NCBI GenBank assembly: GCA_027623995.1
Contig: JAQBUF010000009.1
Coordinates: forward strand, 1-64,000
DNA from: Nitrospirota bacterium
GTDB lineage: Bacteria > Nitrospirota > Nitrospiria > Nitrospirales > UBA8639
Direction: 5' to 3'
DNA: 64,000 nucleotides
In this document: positions 45,419 to 55,640 of the stretch, one piece after another
Position numbering within the stretch: the stretch's first letter is position 1
Layout: each line of letters starts with the position of its first letter
Program-made: the position numbers and the translations under genes
Notes under the pieces: model-generated
Seen by the model: the letters and a program-made list of their open reading frames with translations, nothing else
Told to the model about the DNA's origin: nothing
Databases searched by the model: none

Positions 45419-46062
45419 GTTTTCGCCAACTTCCCTTCCCATGCACAGTCGCTATAAATCACACATAATTCACACTTTGGTTTTCGCGCCACACAGACAT
45501 ACCGCCCATGCAGCAAGATCCTCTGCGAACCACCAGTCCAATCTTTTTGAGGCAACAACCCTTGAAGGTCAAATTCGATTTTTGTGGGGTCCGCACTCAC
45601 CGTGAGCTGTAACCGATTGGCCACCCGTTTGACATGAGTATCAACAATAATCCCTGGCTTGTGAAAGCAGGTACCCAACATCACGTTCGCCGTTTTTCTC
45701 CCAATGCCAGGAAGAGCGGTTAACTCTTCCATGGTTTCTGGAACCTTTCCCCTAAATTGCAGAAGCAACGCCTGACTACAACGGATTAAACTGTTGGCCT
45801 TGTTACGAAAAAACCCTGTGGGTCGAATGATGGTTTCGAGTTCAATAGATTTCGCCTCTGCCAATTCTCGTGGCCCCGGATACTTTGCAAACAGTGACGG
45901 AGTGACTCCATTGACCCGTTCATCCGTGCATTGTGCCGACAAAATGGTTGCGACGAGTAATTCAAACGGCGTGCGATGCTGAAGCTCAACCACCGCCTCA
46001 GGCATGGTCCTCTGGAGGATCGAAATAATTCGACGAGCCCGCCCGGTTGTATCAGACTTCAC
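45415..46062 (-). CDS. nth: Endonuclease III
   Basis: 215 residues. Helix-hairpin-helix LPGIGRKTANVML, catalytic Lys region GFFRNKANSL, catalytic Asp in VDTHVKRVANRL, and a C-terminal [4Fe-4S] motif C-x6-C-x2-C-x5-C (CVARKPKCELCVIYSDC). It removes oxidised pyrimidines from DNA and cuts AP sites. Confidence 0.97.
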   Translation of the reverse strand: MKSDTTGRARRIISILQRTMPEAVVELQHRTPFELLVATILSAQCTDERVNGVTPSLFAKYPGPRELAEAKSIELETIIRPTGFFRNKANSLIRCSQALLLQFRGKVPETMEELTALPGIGRKTANVMLGTCFHKPGIIVDTHVKRVANRLQLTVSADPTKIEFDLQGLLPQKDWTGGSQRILLHGRYVCVARKPKCELCVIYSDCAWEGKLAKT

Positions 46063-46105
46063 CGTTGATCACTATCCCACAACCATAAATATTCGACATC
46101 ACGTC

Positions 46106-47809
46106 TTAAAAAACTGGCGACTGCGAGGAAATGCCTAGAGTGGAATCCATATCACCATCCCCATTATCGAGACCTGTGTCTTCACCCAACCAACCCAGTC
46201 GATCTGCAATGGCTGAATCAACGGGATGCAACGTTTCTTTATCCAGAGCCGACACTCCCACGGCCTGGTAACGACGACACAGGGATTCCACCTCTTCTGG
46301 TGGCAATCGATCACATTTATTCAACACAAAAACTCGTGGCACCTTCTCTAATTCCAGCTCAGCTAATATTTTTTCAACAACTTGGATTTGCTGGTCACAG
46401 TCCGAAGCACTCGCATCAATAACATGCAATAAGAGATCGGCATCATGCAATTCGTCCAGTGTACTTCGAAAAGCCTTGAACAGCCCTTGCGGCAAATCTC
46501 GAATAAAACCGACGGTATCCGTGAGGATGACTTCGCGACCGATGGATAATCGAAGGCGACGACTCACCGTATCAAGTGTCTCAAACGGTCGATCTTTAGC
46601 GGAGACATGGCTATCGGTCAATGTATTGAGCAACGTGGACTTTCCGGCATTGGTATACCCGACGATCGATACGACAGGCACCTGATTGCGTGTTCGCATC
46701 GTCCGTTGTTGTACACGATGCTTCGTCAAAGACTTAAGCTCACGCTCAAGATGACTAATTCTTTCCCTGGCTCGGCGAAGATCTATTTCAAGTTTGGTTT
46801 CACCTGGACCCCGTGCACCGATACCACCACCTAAGCGAGAAAAGGCCGTGCTGCTTTGCGAAAGTCTGGGCAACAGGTATTTCAACTGGGCCAATTCAAC
46901 TTGGATTTTTCCAGCTTGGGAATGGGCCCGCTTGGCAAAAATATCCAAAATGAGTTGAGTCCGATCCAAGACTTTCATCTCAGTCATTTCCGAAATCGAT
47001 CGAACCTGTGTAGGGGAAAGATCTCGGTCAAAGATCAACAATTCTGCGCCACTTTGAAGCGCCTGAATAATCACCTCAGTCAGTTTCCCTATACCCAGGA
47101 CATACTTTGGATTCACTTTTACCAGGCGTTGCTCAACCACATCCAAGACATCAATCCCTTGGGAAGTAATCAGCTCCCTAGTCTCTTGAATCCGCTCTTC
47201 TTGTTCCCCCCGACTTCGCCCAATCACACTGATCAACAACGCACCCGGCCGATCCTTGGTAGCGGTCAGCGCCGGAGCATCTTTCACAATCTCCGATTCG
47301 AGAGATTGGACAAAATCCTGGCAATCCATGTGAAAATCATGAAATGCTATAGGCTCCAACTCTCTGCAGGTTTTGCCCTCCGAATTTTCTGGCGCCAAAT
47401 GGGCGACAAAGATTTGAGCGAGGTCTCCAGAGGCTCCAACCCCAATGGCGACCATAAGATCCAAACGCAATAAGGCAAGGTCGGTCAAATCATCTTTGGT
47501 GAGAGGCTGATCCTTCAGGTGCGTATGAACAAAGCGAACACCTCGCAATAATCGAGGACCTGATCGGCTCCGTGCTAAGAGAGGAATCACCAATTGCCGA
47601 TCAGTCCCCACCATGACCGACTCAATCATTCCGCGTCGATTGATCAAAAACCCAATTTGCCGACGCATCTCGTAGGATAGCTCTGCGGCGGCACGAGCTA
47701 ATTCTGGCGAAATGACACGCTCCACTGGAATCCGTCGTCGATAGAATCGTTCCAGACGTGCCAATTGGCTAGCCTTTAACCCATTTAAATTTCCAATCGG
47801 TGTGTGAAT
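46106..47809 (-). CDS. hflX: GTPase HflX (long form), probable ATT start
   Basis: About 567 residues from an ATT at 47809. The only ATG/GTG/TTG start in the frame is TTG 47764, but the 15 codons before it read GN-x-GLKASQ, which matches the N-terminus of long HflX proteins as I remember them. A perfect AGGAGG (47823-47818) lies 8 nt before the ATT, just after the tsaD stop. Central GTP_Bdg region (GIGKLTEVIIQALQSGAELLIFD) and G-domain motifs VGYTNAGKST, DTVGFI and NKCD follow. It splits stalled ribosomes. Confidence 0.9.
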   Translation of the reverse strand: MHTPIGNLNGLKASQLARLERFYRRRIPVERVISPELARAAAELSYEMRRQIGFLINRRGMIESVMVGTDRQLVIPLLARSRSGPRLLRGVRFVHTHLKDQPLTKDDLTDLALLRLDLMVAIGVGASGDLAQIFVAHLAPENSEGKTCRELEPIAFHDFHMDCQDFVQSLESEIVKDAPALTATKDRPGALLISVIGRSRGEQEERIQETRELITSQGIDVLDVVEQRLVKVNPKYVLGIGKLTEVIIQALQSGAELLIFDRDLSPTQVRSISEMTEMKVLDRTQLILDIFAKRAHSQAGKIQVELAQLKYLLPRLSQSSTAFSRLGGGIGARGPGETKLEIDLRRARERISHLERELKSLTKHRVQQRTMRTRNQVPVVSIVGYTNAGKSTLLNTLTDSHVSAKDRPFETLDTVSRRLRLSIGREVILTDTVGFIRDLPQGLFKAFRSTLDELHDADLLLHVIDASASDCDQQIQVVEKILAELELEKVPRVFVLNKCDRLPPEEVESLCRRYQAVGVSALDKETLHPVDSAIADRLGWLGEDTGLDNGDGDMDSTLGISSQSPVF

Positions 47810-47827
47810 CGACGTATCCTCCTGAAT

Positions 47828-48901
47828 TTATTGATGCACAAGCTGCGCATCAGTGGACGATGGCAAAAGACTGAGTCGTGTTTGAAGATTCGCTTTGGCA
47901 TCCACATCCCAAGAAGCAAATTCTCCACGAGTGAAGGCCCAAAGGCCCGCAGTGGCAATCATGGCTGCATTGTCCGTACATAAGTCAATACTTGGCACGA
48001 TCAATTGAACATCTGAATCATTCGCACGTTTTTGAAGAGACGACCGAAGCCGGCTATTCGCTGAAACGCCCCCCACCACCGCGAGAGTACTCACATGATG
48101 ACGACGGACGGCACGAAAAGTTTTTTCCACCAATACGTCCACAATGGCTTCCTGGTAACCCGCGGCCACATCGGCAGGGGAAAACTCTTGGCCATCCTTT
48201 TTCAATCCTTTTAAATAATACAACAAAGAAGTTTTGAGTCCGCTAAAGCTAAAATTCAACCCTCCTCGATTCAGGTAAGGACGCGGGAATCGAACCGATT
48301 GAGGATTGCCGGCCTGCGCCAGTCGATCAAGTGCGGGCCCCCCAGGAAAATCCAGTCCAAGCATTTTTGCCCCTTTATCAAAAGCCTCACCTGCGGCATC
48401 GTCCAGGGATCGGCCTATCAATTGATACTCTTGAAAACGTGGCGCAAAATATAAATGGGTATGCCCCCCCGACACCACGAGAACCACGCATGGCGTTTTA
48501 AGATCAGGCTGAGCCAACCATGCCGACGCAATATGTCCTTCGAGATGATTCACGGTAATCCATGGAATATCCAGCGCATACGCCAACGCTTTCCCGAAGC
48601 TCACCCCAACTAACAATGCCCCAGCCAGCCCAGGGCCACGGGTCACTGCAATGGCCTTCAGCTGAGTGAGACTCACCCCCGCAAGGCTAATCGCCTCCTG
48701 AACAATATCTTCAATTTGCTCTGTATGTTTCCGTGAAGCCAGCTCAGGGACCACCCCTCCAAATCGTCGATGCACCTCATGCTGTGACGCCACAACATTC
48801 GAGCACAAGACTCCATCCATCGATAACACTGCTGCAGCAGTTTCGTCGCAGGAAGTTTCGATGCCTAAAATGTACCCAAGGTCTTCTGATGAAGTGTTCA
48901 A
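47828..48901 (-). CDS. tsaD: tRNA N6-adenosine threonylcarbamoyltransferase TsaD
   Basis: 357 residues. ILGIETSCDETAAAVL at the N-terminus, the iron-binding VNHLEGHIASAWL (His-x3-His), VSGGHTHLYF, and CTDNAAMIATAG near the C-terminus. It attaches threonylcarbamoyl to A37 of ANN-decoding tRNAs, with TsaB/TsaE. Immediately upstream of hflX; clpC upstream ends with a terminator. Confidence 0.97.
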   Translation of the reverse strand: MNTSSEDLGYILGIETSCDETAAAVLSMDGVLCSNVVASQHEVHRRFGGVVPELASRKHTEQIEDIVQEAISLAGVSLTQLKAIAVTRGPGLAGALLVGVSFGKALAYALDIPWITVNHLEGHIASAWLAQPDLKTPCVVLVVSGGHTHLYFAPRFQEYQLIGRSLDDAAGEAFDKGAKMLGLDFPGGPALDRLAQAGNPQSVRFPRPYLNRGGLNFSFSGLKTSLLYYLKGLKKDGQEFSPADVAAGYQEAIVDVLVEKTFRAVRRHHVSTLAVVGGVSANSRLRSSLQKRANDSDVQLIVPSIDLCTDNAAMIATAGLWAFTRGEFASWDVDAKANLQTRLSLLPSSTDAQLVHQ

Positions 48902-48958
48902 AGTCGTAAACTGTTTTTGCAGAATTGTTCAGTTAAGAAGAAGATTGAGGGTAAAAAC

Positions 48959-48998
48959 ACAACGACCCTCACCGCCAAAAAGCCATGAGGGTCGTTGT
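48959..48998 (-). terminator. Rho-independent terminator of clpC
   Basis: 13-bp stem (48959-48971 with 48986-48998; core AACGACCCTCA / TGAGGGTCGTT), loop of 14 nt, followed on the minus strand by TTTTT. It sits 41 bp after the clpC stop and 58 bp before the tsaD start. Confidence 0.85.
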
Positions 48999-49039
48999 TA
49001 TTCAACACCGTACTGAATTACAGAATGGTCGTCAGACGA

Positions 49040-51469
49040 TCAAACGCTAACCATGGCTTCTTCTTCGATAAAGAAGGGAGCACCATCCCGCAGCACGACT
49101 TTTATTTTGTGAACGTCTTTAAAACGCCCTTTAATCAATTCCTCTGAAAGGGGATCACCCAATAGCTTTTGGATGGTTCGCCGCATTGGTCTCGCCCCAT
49201 ATTGTGGCTGATACCCTTCATCAATCAACCATTGCTTCACGTCTTCCCCAATCTCCATTTCAACGCCACGCTCCACGAGCCGTTGGTTCAATTCCTTGAG
49301 CAGGATATCAATGATCTGTATGAGATGTGTTTTATCTAAAGGATGGAAAACCACAAATTCGTCAATCCGATTCAAAAATTCAGGACTGAAATTCCTCTTG
49401 AGTTCATCAAGCACTTCGGCTTTCATCCGTTTATTCGAGTCTGATGGCCCTTCTTTTTGGAATCCAAGTGAGACGCCCTTTTGAATCAACTTAGTTCCCA
49501 AGTTTGAGGTCATCACAAGAATCGTATTTTTGAAATCAATTTTTCGACCTAAACTATCTGTGAGCACGCCATCATCTAAGACTTGGAGCAACACATTAAA
49601 GATATCCGAATGCGCTTTTTCAATTTCGTCAAACAACACCACAGAATACGGTCGGCGTCGAACTTTTTCCGTGAGTTGTCCACCCTCTTCGTACCCTACA
49701 TATCCTGGAGGTGCCCCAAATAATCTGGAGCTGGTAAATTTTTCCTGATACTCCGACATATCTATTCTGATCAGAGAATCCTCGGTGTTAAAGAGAAACT
49801 CAGCCAAAGCTCTGGCTAACTCTGTTTTTCCAACACCAGTGGGTCCAAGAAATATAAACGACCCAATTGGTTTACGAGCATCCTTCAACCCAGCCCGTGA
49901 CCGGCGGATAGCTCGACACACAGCAGAAATGGCCTCATCTTGGCCAATAATCCGTTTATGTAAGAAATCCTCCATGTGTAGGAGTTTTTCTGATTCTTCT
50001 TCTTCAAGTTTGTATAGTGGAATTCCAGTAATCTTAGAGACCACGAAACTGACGTCTTCACCAGTAATCACAGGCTTGTCCTGTTCTTGCTTCTTTTTCC
50101 AATCACGTTTAGCATCTTCCAGTAACTTTCGAAGACGCTCTTCTTCTTCTCGATACTTCACCGCTTCTTCAAAGCTTTGGAGTCCAATCGCCACTTCTTT
50201 TTCACGCGCAACGCGTTTTAATTCTTGCTCAAGTGACTTTAACTCTGGAGGCAAGGCATAGGATTGCAGCTTCGCCCGAGAACCCGTCTCATCAATAAGA
50301 TCAATGGCTTTATCAGGAAGAAAACGATCAGTGACATATCGATCAGAGAGCTTAACAGCCTCGATCACGGCTTCGTCCGAAAATTCCACCCCATGGTGCT
50401 CTTCGTATCTGTCGCGAAGGCCTTGAATAATTTTAATGGTTTCCTCGACGGACGGCGGATTCACGTAAATTGGTTGAAAGCGCCGTTTGAGCGCACCATC
50501 CTTTTCAATATGCTTGCGATATTCATCTAACGTAGTTGCACCAATGCATTGGATTTCTCCACGAGAGAGGGCAGGCTTCAACATATTAGCCGCATCAATC
50601 GATCCTTCGGCAGCCCCAGCACCCACTAAGGTATGAAGCTCATCGATAAACAAAATAATATTGCCCGCCTGAGCAATTTCTTTCATCACGACTTTCAGCC
50701 GTTCCTCAAACTGGCCACGATACTTAGTGCCTGCCACCAGCGATCCTAGATCCAAGGCAATCACGCGTCGATTTAACAAATTGTCGGGAACATCCATTGA
50801 GACAATCCGTTGAGCAAGACCCTCGACGATGGCCGTCTTGCCAACCCCAGATTCTCCAATCAATGCCGGATTATTTTTGGAACGACGACTTAAAATTTGC
50901 AGCACTCTTTCTATTTCATCCCCTCGACCAATGACGGGATCAAGCATTGATTCTTGTGCGAGTTGAGTCAGGTCACGCCCAAATTCATCAAGTGCAGGAG
51001 TACTGCTTTTTTTGTCTCGTTCACGAGTGCCGGATTTCCGAAGAAAGGTAACCGTTAATTGCCTGGCGGTCAGCAAGTTTCCACCAAGACTTCTTAAGAC
51101 TTTGCCCCCAATGCCTTCTTCCTCTCGAAGAAGCCCTAATAAGAGATGCTCACTTCCAATATGATTATGGCCTAACAGTCTTGCTTCTTCGACACCATAC
51201 TCAATGACTTTCTTTACGCGGGTACTGAACGGAATTTCTCCGAAGGTGACCGTTGTCCCACCGCTTGGCAAATTCCTTTCAATCTCTAAACGAATCTGCT
51301 CAGGAGACAGACCCATTTTTTTAATGATCATAAGAGCAATGCCATCCGACTCACGAAGAATTGCAAGTACAAGATGTTCCGTGCCCAAATAATCATTCTG
51401 GTGGCGCTCCGCCTCTTCGCGGGCCAAGATGATAATCTTTCTACCTCTGTCAGTGAATCGTTCGAACAT
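49040..51469 (-). CDS. clpC: ATP-dependent Clp protease ATP-binding subunit ClpC
   Basis: 809 residues from ATG 51469, preceded by AGGAGGGAAA; the frame extends to 51517. Clp N-domain repeats ([23 protein letters not shown]), then two AAA+ modules: [13 protein letters not shown] and [13 protein letters not shown] as Walker A, with the UVR-like [18 protein letters not shown] between. It unfolds proteins for ClpP. A good sigma-70 promoter lies upstream (51537-51566). Confidence 0.96.
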   Translation of the reverse strand: MFERFTDRGRKIIILAREEAERHQNDYLGTEHLVLAILRESDGIALMIIKKMGLSPEQIRLEIERNLPSGGTTVTFGEIPFSTRVKKVIEYGVEEARLLGHNHIGSEHLLLGLLREEEGIGGKVLRSLGGNLLTARQLTVTFLRKSGTRERDKKSSTPALDEFGRDLTQLAQESMLDPVIGRGDEIERVLQILSRRSKNNPALIGESGVGKTAIVEGLAQRIVSMDVPDNLLNRRVIALDLGSLVAGTKYRGQFEERLKVVMKEIAQAGNIILFIDELHTLVGAGAAEGSIDAANMLKPALSRGEIQCIGATTLDEYRKHIEKDGALKRRFQPIYVNPPSVEETIKIIQGLRDRYEEHHGVEFSDEAVIEAVKLSDRYVTDRFLPDKAIDLIDETGSRAKLQSYALPPELKSLEQELKRVAREKEVAIGLQSFEEAVKYREEEERLRKLLEDAKRDWKKKQEQDKPVITGEDVSFVVSKITGIPLYKLEEEESEKLLHMEDFLHKRIIGQDEAISAVCRAIRRSRAGLKDARKPIGSFIFLGPTGVGKTELARALAEFLFNTEDSLIRIDMSEYQEKFTSSRLFGAPPGYVGYEEGGQLTEKVRRRPYSVVLFDEIEKAHSDIFNVLLQVLDDGVLTDSLGRKIDFKNTILVMTSNLGTKLIQKGVSLGFQKEGPSDSNKRMKAEVLDELKRNFSPEFLNRIDEFVVFHPLDKTHLIQIIDILLKELNQRLVERGVEMEIGEDVKQWLIDEGYQPQYGARPMRRTIQKLLGDPLSEELIKGRFKDVHKIKVVLRDGAPFFIEEEAMVSV

Positions 51470-51776
51470 TTTCCCTCCTTCAGGGCCAGAGAATTCCCAG
51501 CATCCTAACGTCCACACCCGAAAGTAACACGATTAAATTCTATCCACCGTTTCTTTACACTGTCAAGCTTCAACCACTCAGAGTACACATAGATTTCCAT
51601 AATCATCGAGTCCCGTCAAGGGCCTATATTTTTCACCTGGTATTTTGATTGACTCAAGGATCCACACCCGATACAATTTTGCACCAGGAGTCATCTGCGA
51701 TCTGACCTGAAGGAATTCATTCCAACGTATATCTCACCTTCCGTATAACCACTTTTCGTAAACACACGAGTCGATC
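51470..51776. other. Divergent region between clpC and nadK
   Basis: No gene. It contains the clpC promoter and the unknown promoter of nadK. Two stretches read CCACACCCGA (51511 and 51662) as a short near-identical word on either side of the promoter; no clear CtsR/HrcA operator is seen. Confidence 0.4.
51537..51566 (-). promoter_or_regulatory. Sigma-70-type promoter of clpC
   Basis: On the minus strand a perfect TTGACA (51566-51561) is followed after 18 nt by TAGAAT (51542-51537), five of six consensus bases. It is about 70 bp before the ribosome binding site of clpC. The best promoter seen in the window. Confidence 0.6.
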
Positions 51777-52646
51777 TTGAACACTATCGGCATTCTCACG
51801 AAACCACAGTTCCCAGAATTAGAAACGGTGCTCAAGGAATTAGTGCACTGGCTTCAATCGAAACAGAAAAAAATTGTCTTAGGCTCGTCCGCCGCGGAAC
51901 TCCTCCAAGAAAACCATTCTCATGGTGATCAAGCACTTGCAGCCCAATCTGAATTAGTCATTGTCCTCGGAGGCGATGGTTCAATGCTCAGTGCCGCTCG
52001 CCTTGTCGAACCACAATGTACGCCTATTCTGGGAGTAAACATGGGCGGACTTGGGTTTCTGACTGAGGTCACGGTCGATCATATGTATGATTCCCTTGAA
52101 AAAGTCTTTGACACCCAATTCCAATTAGATAATCGATTGCGACTTCAGGCCAAAATTTTTCATACTGATGGAAATGGAGAACAGGGAACAGCTCTCAACG
52201 ATATTGTCATCAGTAAGGGTACCCTTGGGCGAATGATTAAAACTCATATTCAAGTTGATAAACAATTTGTCACTCATTTGCGAGGAGATGGAGTAATCGT
52301 CGCGTCTCCTACAGGGTCCACAGCCTATAGCATGTCTGCGGGAGGCCCTATTCTCGAGCCATCTTTGGAGACCCTCCTGCTCACTCCCATTAGTCCTCAT
52401 ACCCTGACCCATCGACCGCTCCTTGTTCCAAGCCAAGTTTCACTCGAAATCACCCTCACGAGTGATGATGAAGTTCGCGCGGTGTTTGACGGGCAAATAG
52501 GATTTACCATGAATCAGGGAGATTCGATTGTCATCAGCGCTTCCCCTCATCGTACACGACTCATACGCTTTCCAGACCGCACCTACTACGATGTGTTGCG
52601 CAATAAGCTTAAATGGGGAAACGAGGAACCCGCTCCTCATACTTAA
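51777..52646 (+). CDS. nadK: NAD kinase
   Basis: 289 residues from TTG 51777; a stop codon lies six codons upstream and no ATG/GTG is available before the domain, so a TTG start is the only standard choice. Motifs: VIVLGGDGSMLSAARL (GGDGS), NMGGLGFLTEV, and VIVASPTGSTAYSMSAGGP. It phosphorylates NAD to NADP. Confidence 0.95.
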   Translation: MNTIGILTKPQFPELETVLKELVHWLQSKQKKIVLGSSAAELLQENHSHGDQALAAQSELVIVLGGDGSMLSAARLVEPQCTPILGVNMGGLGFLTEVTVDHMYDSLEKVFDTQFQLDNRLRLQAKIFHTDGNGEQGTALNDIVISKGTLGRMIKTHIQVDKQFVTHLRGDGVIVASPTGSTAYSMSAGGPILEPSLETLLLTPISPHTLTHRPLLVPSQVSLEITLTSDDEVRAVFDGQIGFTMNQGDSIVISASPHRTRLIRFPDRTYYDVLRNKLKWGNEEPAPHT

Positions 52647-53023
52647 GCCGACGACGACACGACATTCCTCGGCATTCCCCAATCCAAAATCTCGTTAACC
52701 CACCATCTTTTTCTTATTCCTCCAATACCCATGAGGGAAAAAGATTAGATTCCTTTATGGGGAATACTCCCTCATCGGCAACTTGGCCTAAAAACACAAG
52801 ACTGAATCAGTAAGAAAAAAAATTAAAGGATCCTCTTAATAATTAAACTTACGCGTGGCAAAACCTGACATTAATAGTTATATGGTGCAGTAGGAGAGAA
52901 AAGAGGTACAAGGGACCATGGCCTTAATCCTTCAGGCGAGTATGGCGCTTTGGAAGTTACGGTTGTTTATATTGAGAGGAGAGAAACCTGGGATAACGAC
53001 ACGATGACAGGAAAATGAACGTT
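52647..53023. other. Intergenic region after nadK
   Basis: 377 bp. AT-rich around 52800-52860. A 29-codon frame from ATG 52918 with weak upstream purines is present but has no other support. No terminator hairpin or RNA fold that I recognise. Confidence 0.4.
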
Positions 53024-53392
53024 TTAGGGTTGGCACTCAGGACATTCTGTACGCTCAACATCGGCCCGAAACTCTTCGGAGGTGAGGGGAAAGATCTGTC
53101 CGCAGGATGGACATTGACGAATTTCAAAATACGCTTCGCCATCCTCGTGAATTTCACAAGGAAGCAAAAGGTCAAGTGGGTCATATCCCAAAGTTTTCCC
53201 TTCGGCAAATTGCACGACAGCTATCCGAATATTAAAAAATTGAAAAGTGCCTTCCTTACCCTGTAAATCATTCACACCACCGATCGCACAGACGGGTTGA
53301 CCAGGTTTGCGAATTTTCAGATCCTTAAACGTTCGTTGGGCGTCGGTGGCGACAGCATATTCGACAATATCTTCGGGGACGTGATTACTCAT
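53024..53392 (-). CDS. Conserved hypothetical protein with C-terminal zinc ribbon
   Basis: 122 residues. The C-terminus has CPSCGQIF and CPECQP about 20 residues apart, a zinc-ribbon pair. The rest (VVQFAEGKTLGYDPLDLLLPCEIHEDGEAYFEIRQ) is strand-rich. No named family recognised. It stands alone between nadK and the arsC-like gene. Confidence 0.65.
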   Translation of the reverse strand: MSNHVPEDIVEYAVATDAQRTFKDLKIRKPGQPVCAIGGVNDLQGKEGTFQFFNIRIAVVQFAEGKTLGYDPLDLLLPCEIHEDGEAYFEIRQCPSCGQIFPLTSEEFRADVERTECPECQP

Positions 53393-53514
53393 GATTTTTA
53401 ACCTAGATACAGATTTATTTTCGTTTCAATGACACGTTGAGCTTGTAGCACGCGACAAAAAACACCGTCAAGATAGGCCTTAACCTTGCATAAGAAAGGA
53501 GTCACAAAAAAACC

Positions 53515-53865
53515 ATGGCCCATATCACCATTTACCAAAAACCCACATGTTCAACCTGTCGAAAAGTTGTAAAACTAGTTGAGGAAAGCGGCCAACCATT
53601 CACAGCCATCAATTATTACGAGAAGCCACTAACCAAGATCAGACTGAAGGAGCTACTCAAAAAAGGTGGGCTCTCAGCCAAAGACGTCATGCGCACCAAG
53701 GAAGATCTTTATACGTCGCTTAATCTTGCGAACACTGAAAAAACTGAGGATGAATTAATCGGGCTCATGATTGATCATCCCGATCTCCTCCAGCGTCCCT
53801 TGGTGGAAAAGGGCGAAAAAGTCATCATGGCCAGGCCGCCGGAAACAATCCAAGATATTTTATAA
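53515..53865 (+). CDS. ArsC/Spx-family thioredoxin-fold protein
   Basis: 116 residues. Starts ITIYQKPTCSTCRKVVKLVEE with a C-x2-C redox pair at residues 12-15, as in Spx/MgsR, where classic glutaredoxin-linked ArsC has one Cys. RPLVEKGEKVIMARPPE near the end is the ArsC-family signature. Role could be arsenate reduction or transcription control; there is no ars cluster beside it. Confidence 0.85.
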   Translation: MAHITIYQKPTCSTCRKVVKLVEESGQPFTAINYYEKPLTKIRLKELLKKGGLSAKDVMRTKEDLYTSLNLANTEKTEDELIGLMIDHPDLLQRPLVEKGEKVIMARPPETIQDIL

Positions 53866-53977
53866 ATGATAAAGTGAGGATCCTACTTCGAGGGCATCAC
53901 CCATCCTCTGACATTAAGACCGGAGGGAGGAGGCCGTCATTCGGCAACACTGAATGATGATTGACAAGAATGACGAA

Positions 53978-54050
53978 GCAGGGCTTCACTCCCTACAGGC
54001 GAGGCACTTTTGCCGAAACAAAAGTGTCTCGTCGCTTGGGGACAACTCCC
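53978..54050. repeat. Dispersed intergenic repeat, copy 4 (short inverted form)
   Basis: Two arms of the repeat's terminal module in inverted orientation around a central hairpin: GAGGCACTTTTG (54001-54012), loop CCGAAA, CAAAAGTGTCTC (54019-54030), with one G-T pair. The stem bases differ from copy 1 (CACTTTTG/CAAAAGTG instead of TCCTTTTG/CAAAAGGA) yet still pair. It lacks the 150-bp inner part of the long copies. Confidence 0.75.
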
Positions 54051-54058
54051 CAATACGA

Positions 54059-54697
54059 TCATTCATTCATCCCCGACCAATTTTTGGATTCAGCCCCATC
54101 GGATTCGGTGCGCGGGATAGTCGAGTCGGCGCGGAGATATTGGTAGGCTTCAATAATCCGGCGCAATTCCGGCTCAGCAGAGCGGTCGCCATTATTGAAA
54201 TCTGGATGGAGTTTTTTGGCTCGTTGGCGAAAAGCTCGAGTAATCGTGGCCATGGATGTCCCAAATTCTAATCCAAGCGCTTTATAGGCAGCTTCGTGCG
54301 AATTGATTTCGCCCTGAGACTCCATGGGATTCCCACTTCCCCCGCCCGTCGCCTTCTTAAAGAAATCAAAGAGATTGATTTTTCGCCGACGCCGCCTTGG
54401 ACGTTGGTAAATTTCACTATCAAATTCTTCAAAACGGTCTTCCACAAATTCCAGCCTGGCTTCCAACCGTTGAGCATGGGAGAGCTCCACAACTTCATCT
54501 AACTCTTCTTCAATAATAGACACCATCCGATCAACTTCCTCTATCCCCTTTTCAACCACAAAATAGCTCTCCTCACGCTCGACCATCATGGTATCAATCG
54601 CAAAATCCATGCTCGACTCCGACTTTGCTTTTAATTCCACAATCCGGCGACGCATTCCTGAAAAGTAGCGAGCCTTCGCTCGTGTATCAAACGCCAT
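54059..54697 (-). CDS. Protein with C-terminal J-domain
   Basis: About 212 residues from ATG 54697 (GGGAG 5 nt upstream); a start at 54709 is also open. The N-terminal part is a long charged helix (about residues 10-95), then an Arg-rich segment (YQRPRRRRRKINLFDFFKK). The C-terminal 65 residues are a J-domain (YKALGLEFGTSMATITRAFRQRAKKLHPDFNNGD) with the HPD tripeptide that stimulates DnaK. It probably recruits DnaK to an unknown partner. Confidence 0.8.
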   Translation of the reverse strand: MAFDTRAKARYFSGMRRRIVELKAKSESSMDFAIDTMMVEREESYFVVEKGIEEVDRMVSIIEEELDEVVELSHAQRLEARLEFVEDRFEEFDSEIYQRPRRRRRKINLFDFFKKATGGGSGNPMESQGEINSHEAAYKALGLEFGTSMATITRAFRQRAKKLHPDFNNGDRSAEPELRRIIEAYQYLRADSTIPRTESDGAESKNWSGMNE

Positions 54698-54940
54698 GCA
54701 ATCTCCCAATAAGCATCAAACCACCAAAAAGACCATTCGTTTTGGGAAAAGACGCGCATTGTAGCATAAAGTCTTTTTCAAACACCCACACAATGGGAAA
54801 TTCTCATCTCGGCTTAGACAACCATGGCATTGCCCGCCGATCTTGATCAATGCTAGAGTGCCGACTCCTTTGGCCAACTTGGTTTAGACAACGAGCAGGC
54901 ATCATATTTCAGGATTTCATTTCACAGGAGGGAACGTGCC

Positions 54941-55438
54941 GTGAACAGGTTATTGGGAATGTTGATTAGTGTTGGATTGGTGACAAGCATGGCAACCACA
55001 GTGTGGGCCGGGAATCCAGCTGGGTATGGACAAGCGGGCGGGGAATTTGACATTAGAATTTCTCGGGTTCCGGGAAGCGAACGTGCAAAAGCCAAACGCA
55101 TGAAATCTCCGTTTGAGGCTACCCCCGAGATCCTCGCCGAAGGAAAAAAAATCTTTCTCGGCGTGGGAGGCTGCGTCAGCTGCCATGGACCAGAGGGAAA
55201 GGGGGATGGAGCAGCAGCGAGCAATCTGCCCATTCAACCACGAAATTTTACAAATCCAAAATTCAAAAAATTACGCAAACCTGGCGAACTGATGTGGGTC
55301 TTGAAAAACGGCAGCATGGGCCAAACAGGTAAGGTCCCTGGAACTGGCATGCTTCCGGTCGTACAACCCAAAGGGTTCATCACCGAAGAACAAGGCTGGA
55401 AAGCACTGCTGTACGAATTAAGTTTGGGCGGAAAATAA
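54941..55438 (+). CDS. Secreted monohaem cytochrome c
   Basis: 165 residues from GTG 54941 (AGGAGGG upstream). Signal peptide ending TTVWAGN near residue 23. The haem site CVSCH is around residue 78, followed by GPEGKGDGAAA, a class I pattern. GTGMLPVV further on offers a Met ligand candidate. It should sit in the periplasm as an electron carrier; its partner is not in the window. Confidence 0.88.
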   Translation: MNRLLGMLISVGLVTSMATTVWAGNPAGYGQAGGEFDIRISRVPGSERAKAKRMKSPFEATPEILAEGKKIFLGVGGCVSCHGPEGKGDGAAASNLPIQPRNFTNPKFKKLRKPGELMWVLKNGSMGQTGKVPGTGMLPVVQPKGFITEEQGWKALLYELSLGGK

Positions 55439-55522
55439 CCCAAGACTGCCGCGACAAGGGCAGCTGAATTCCAGCCGAGATTTTTCCCGGTATTCGGTCC
55501 AAGCCCGTCCGTCATCATCGTT

Positions 55523-55563
55523 GAAGGTCCGTGAGAAATCTCACCGTTTTCTCACGGACCTTC
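55523..55563 (+). terminator. Strong hairpin after the cytochrome c gene
   Basis: A perfect 16-bp stem (55523-55538 with 55548-55563, core GGTCCGTGAGAAA) and 9-nt loop, 84 bp after the cytochrome c stop and 77 bp before dnaE. Only a weak T-run (TTCTGTTCT) follows, so it is a terminator or a dnaE leader structure. Confidence 0.6.
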
Positions 55564-55640
55564 TGTTCTATGAGGGCACACGCCTTCGTTGACATCCCCC
55601 AACCCCAGGGGTACACTTTTTCATTTTCAGGATACCAATC

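Noticed and set aside
46856-47473. 205-codon plus-strand frame opposite hflX
   Set aside because: Shadow of a strongly supported gene; no ribosome binding site and no family sequence.
52918-53007. 29-codon frame in the gap after nadK
   Set aside because: Weak ribosome binding site, no similarity, and short frames of this size are expected by chance.
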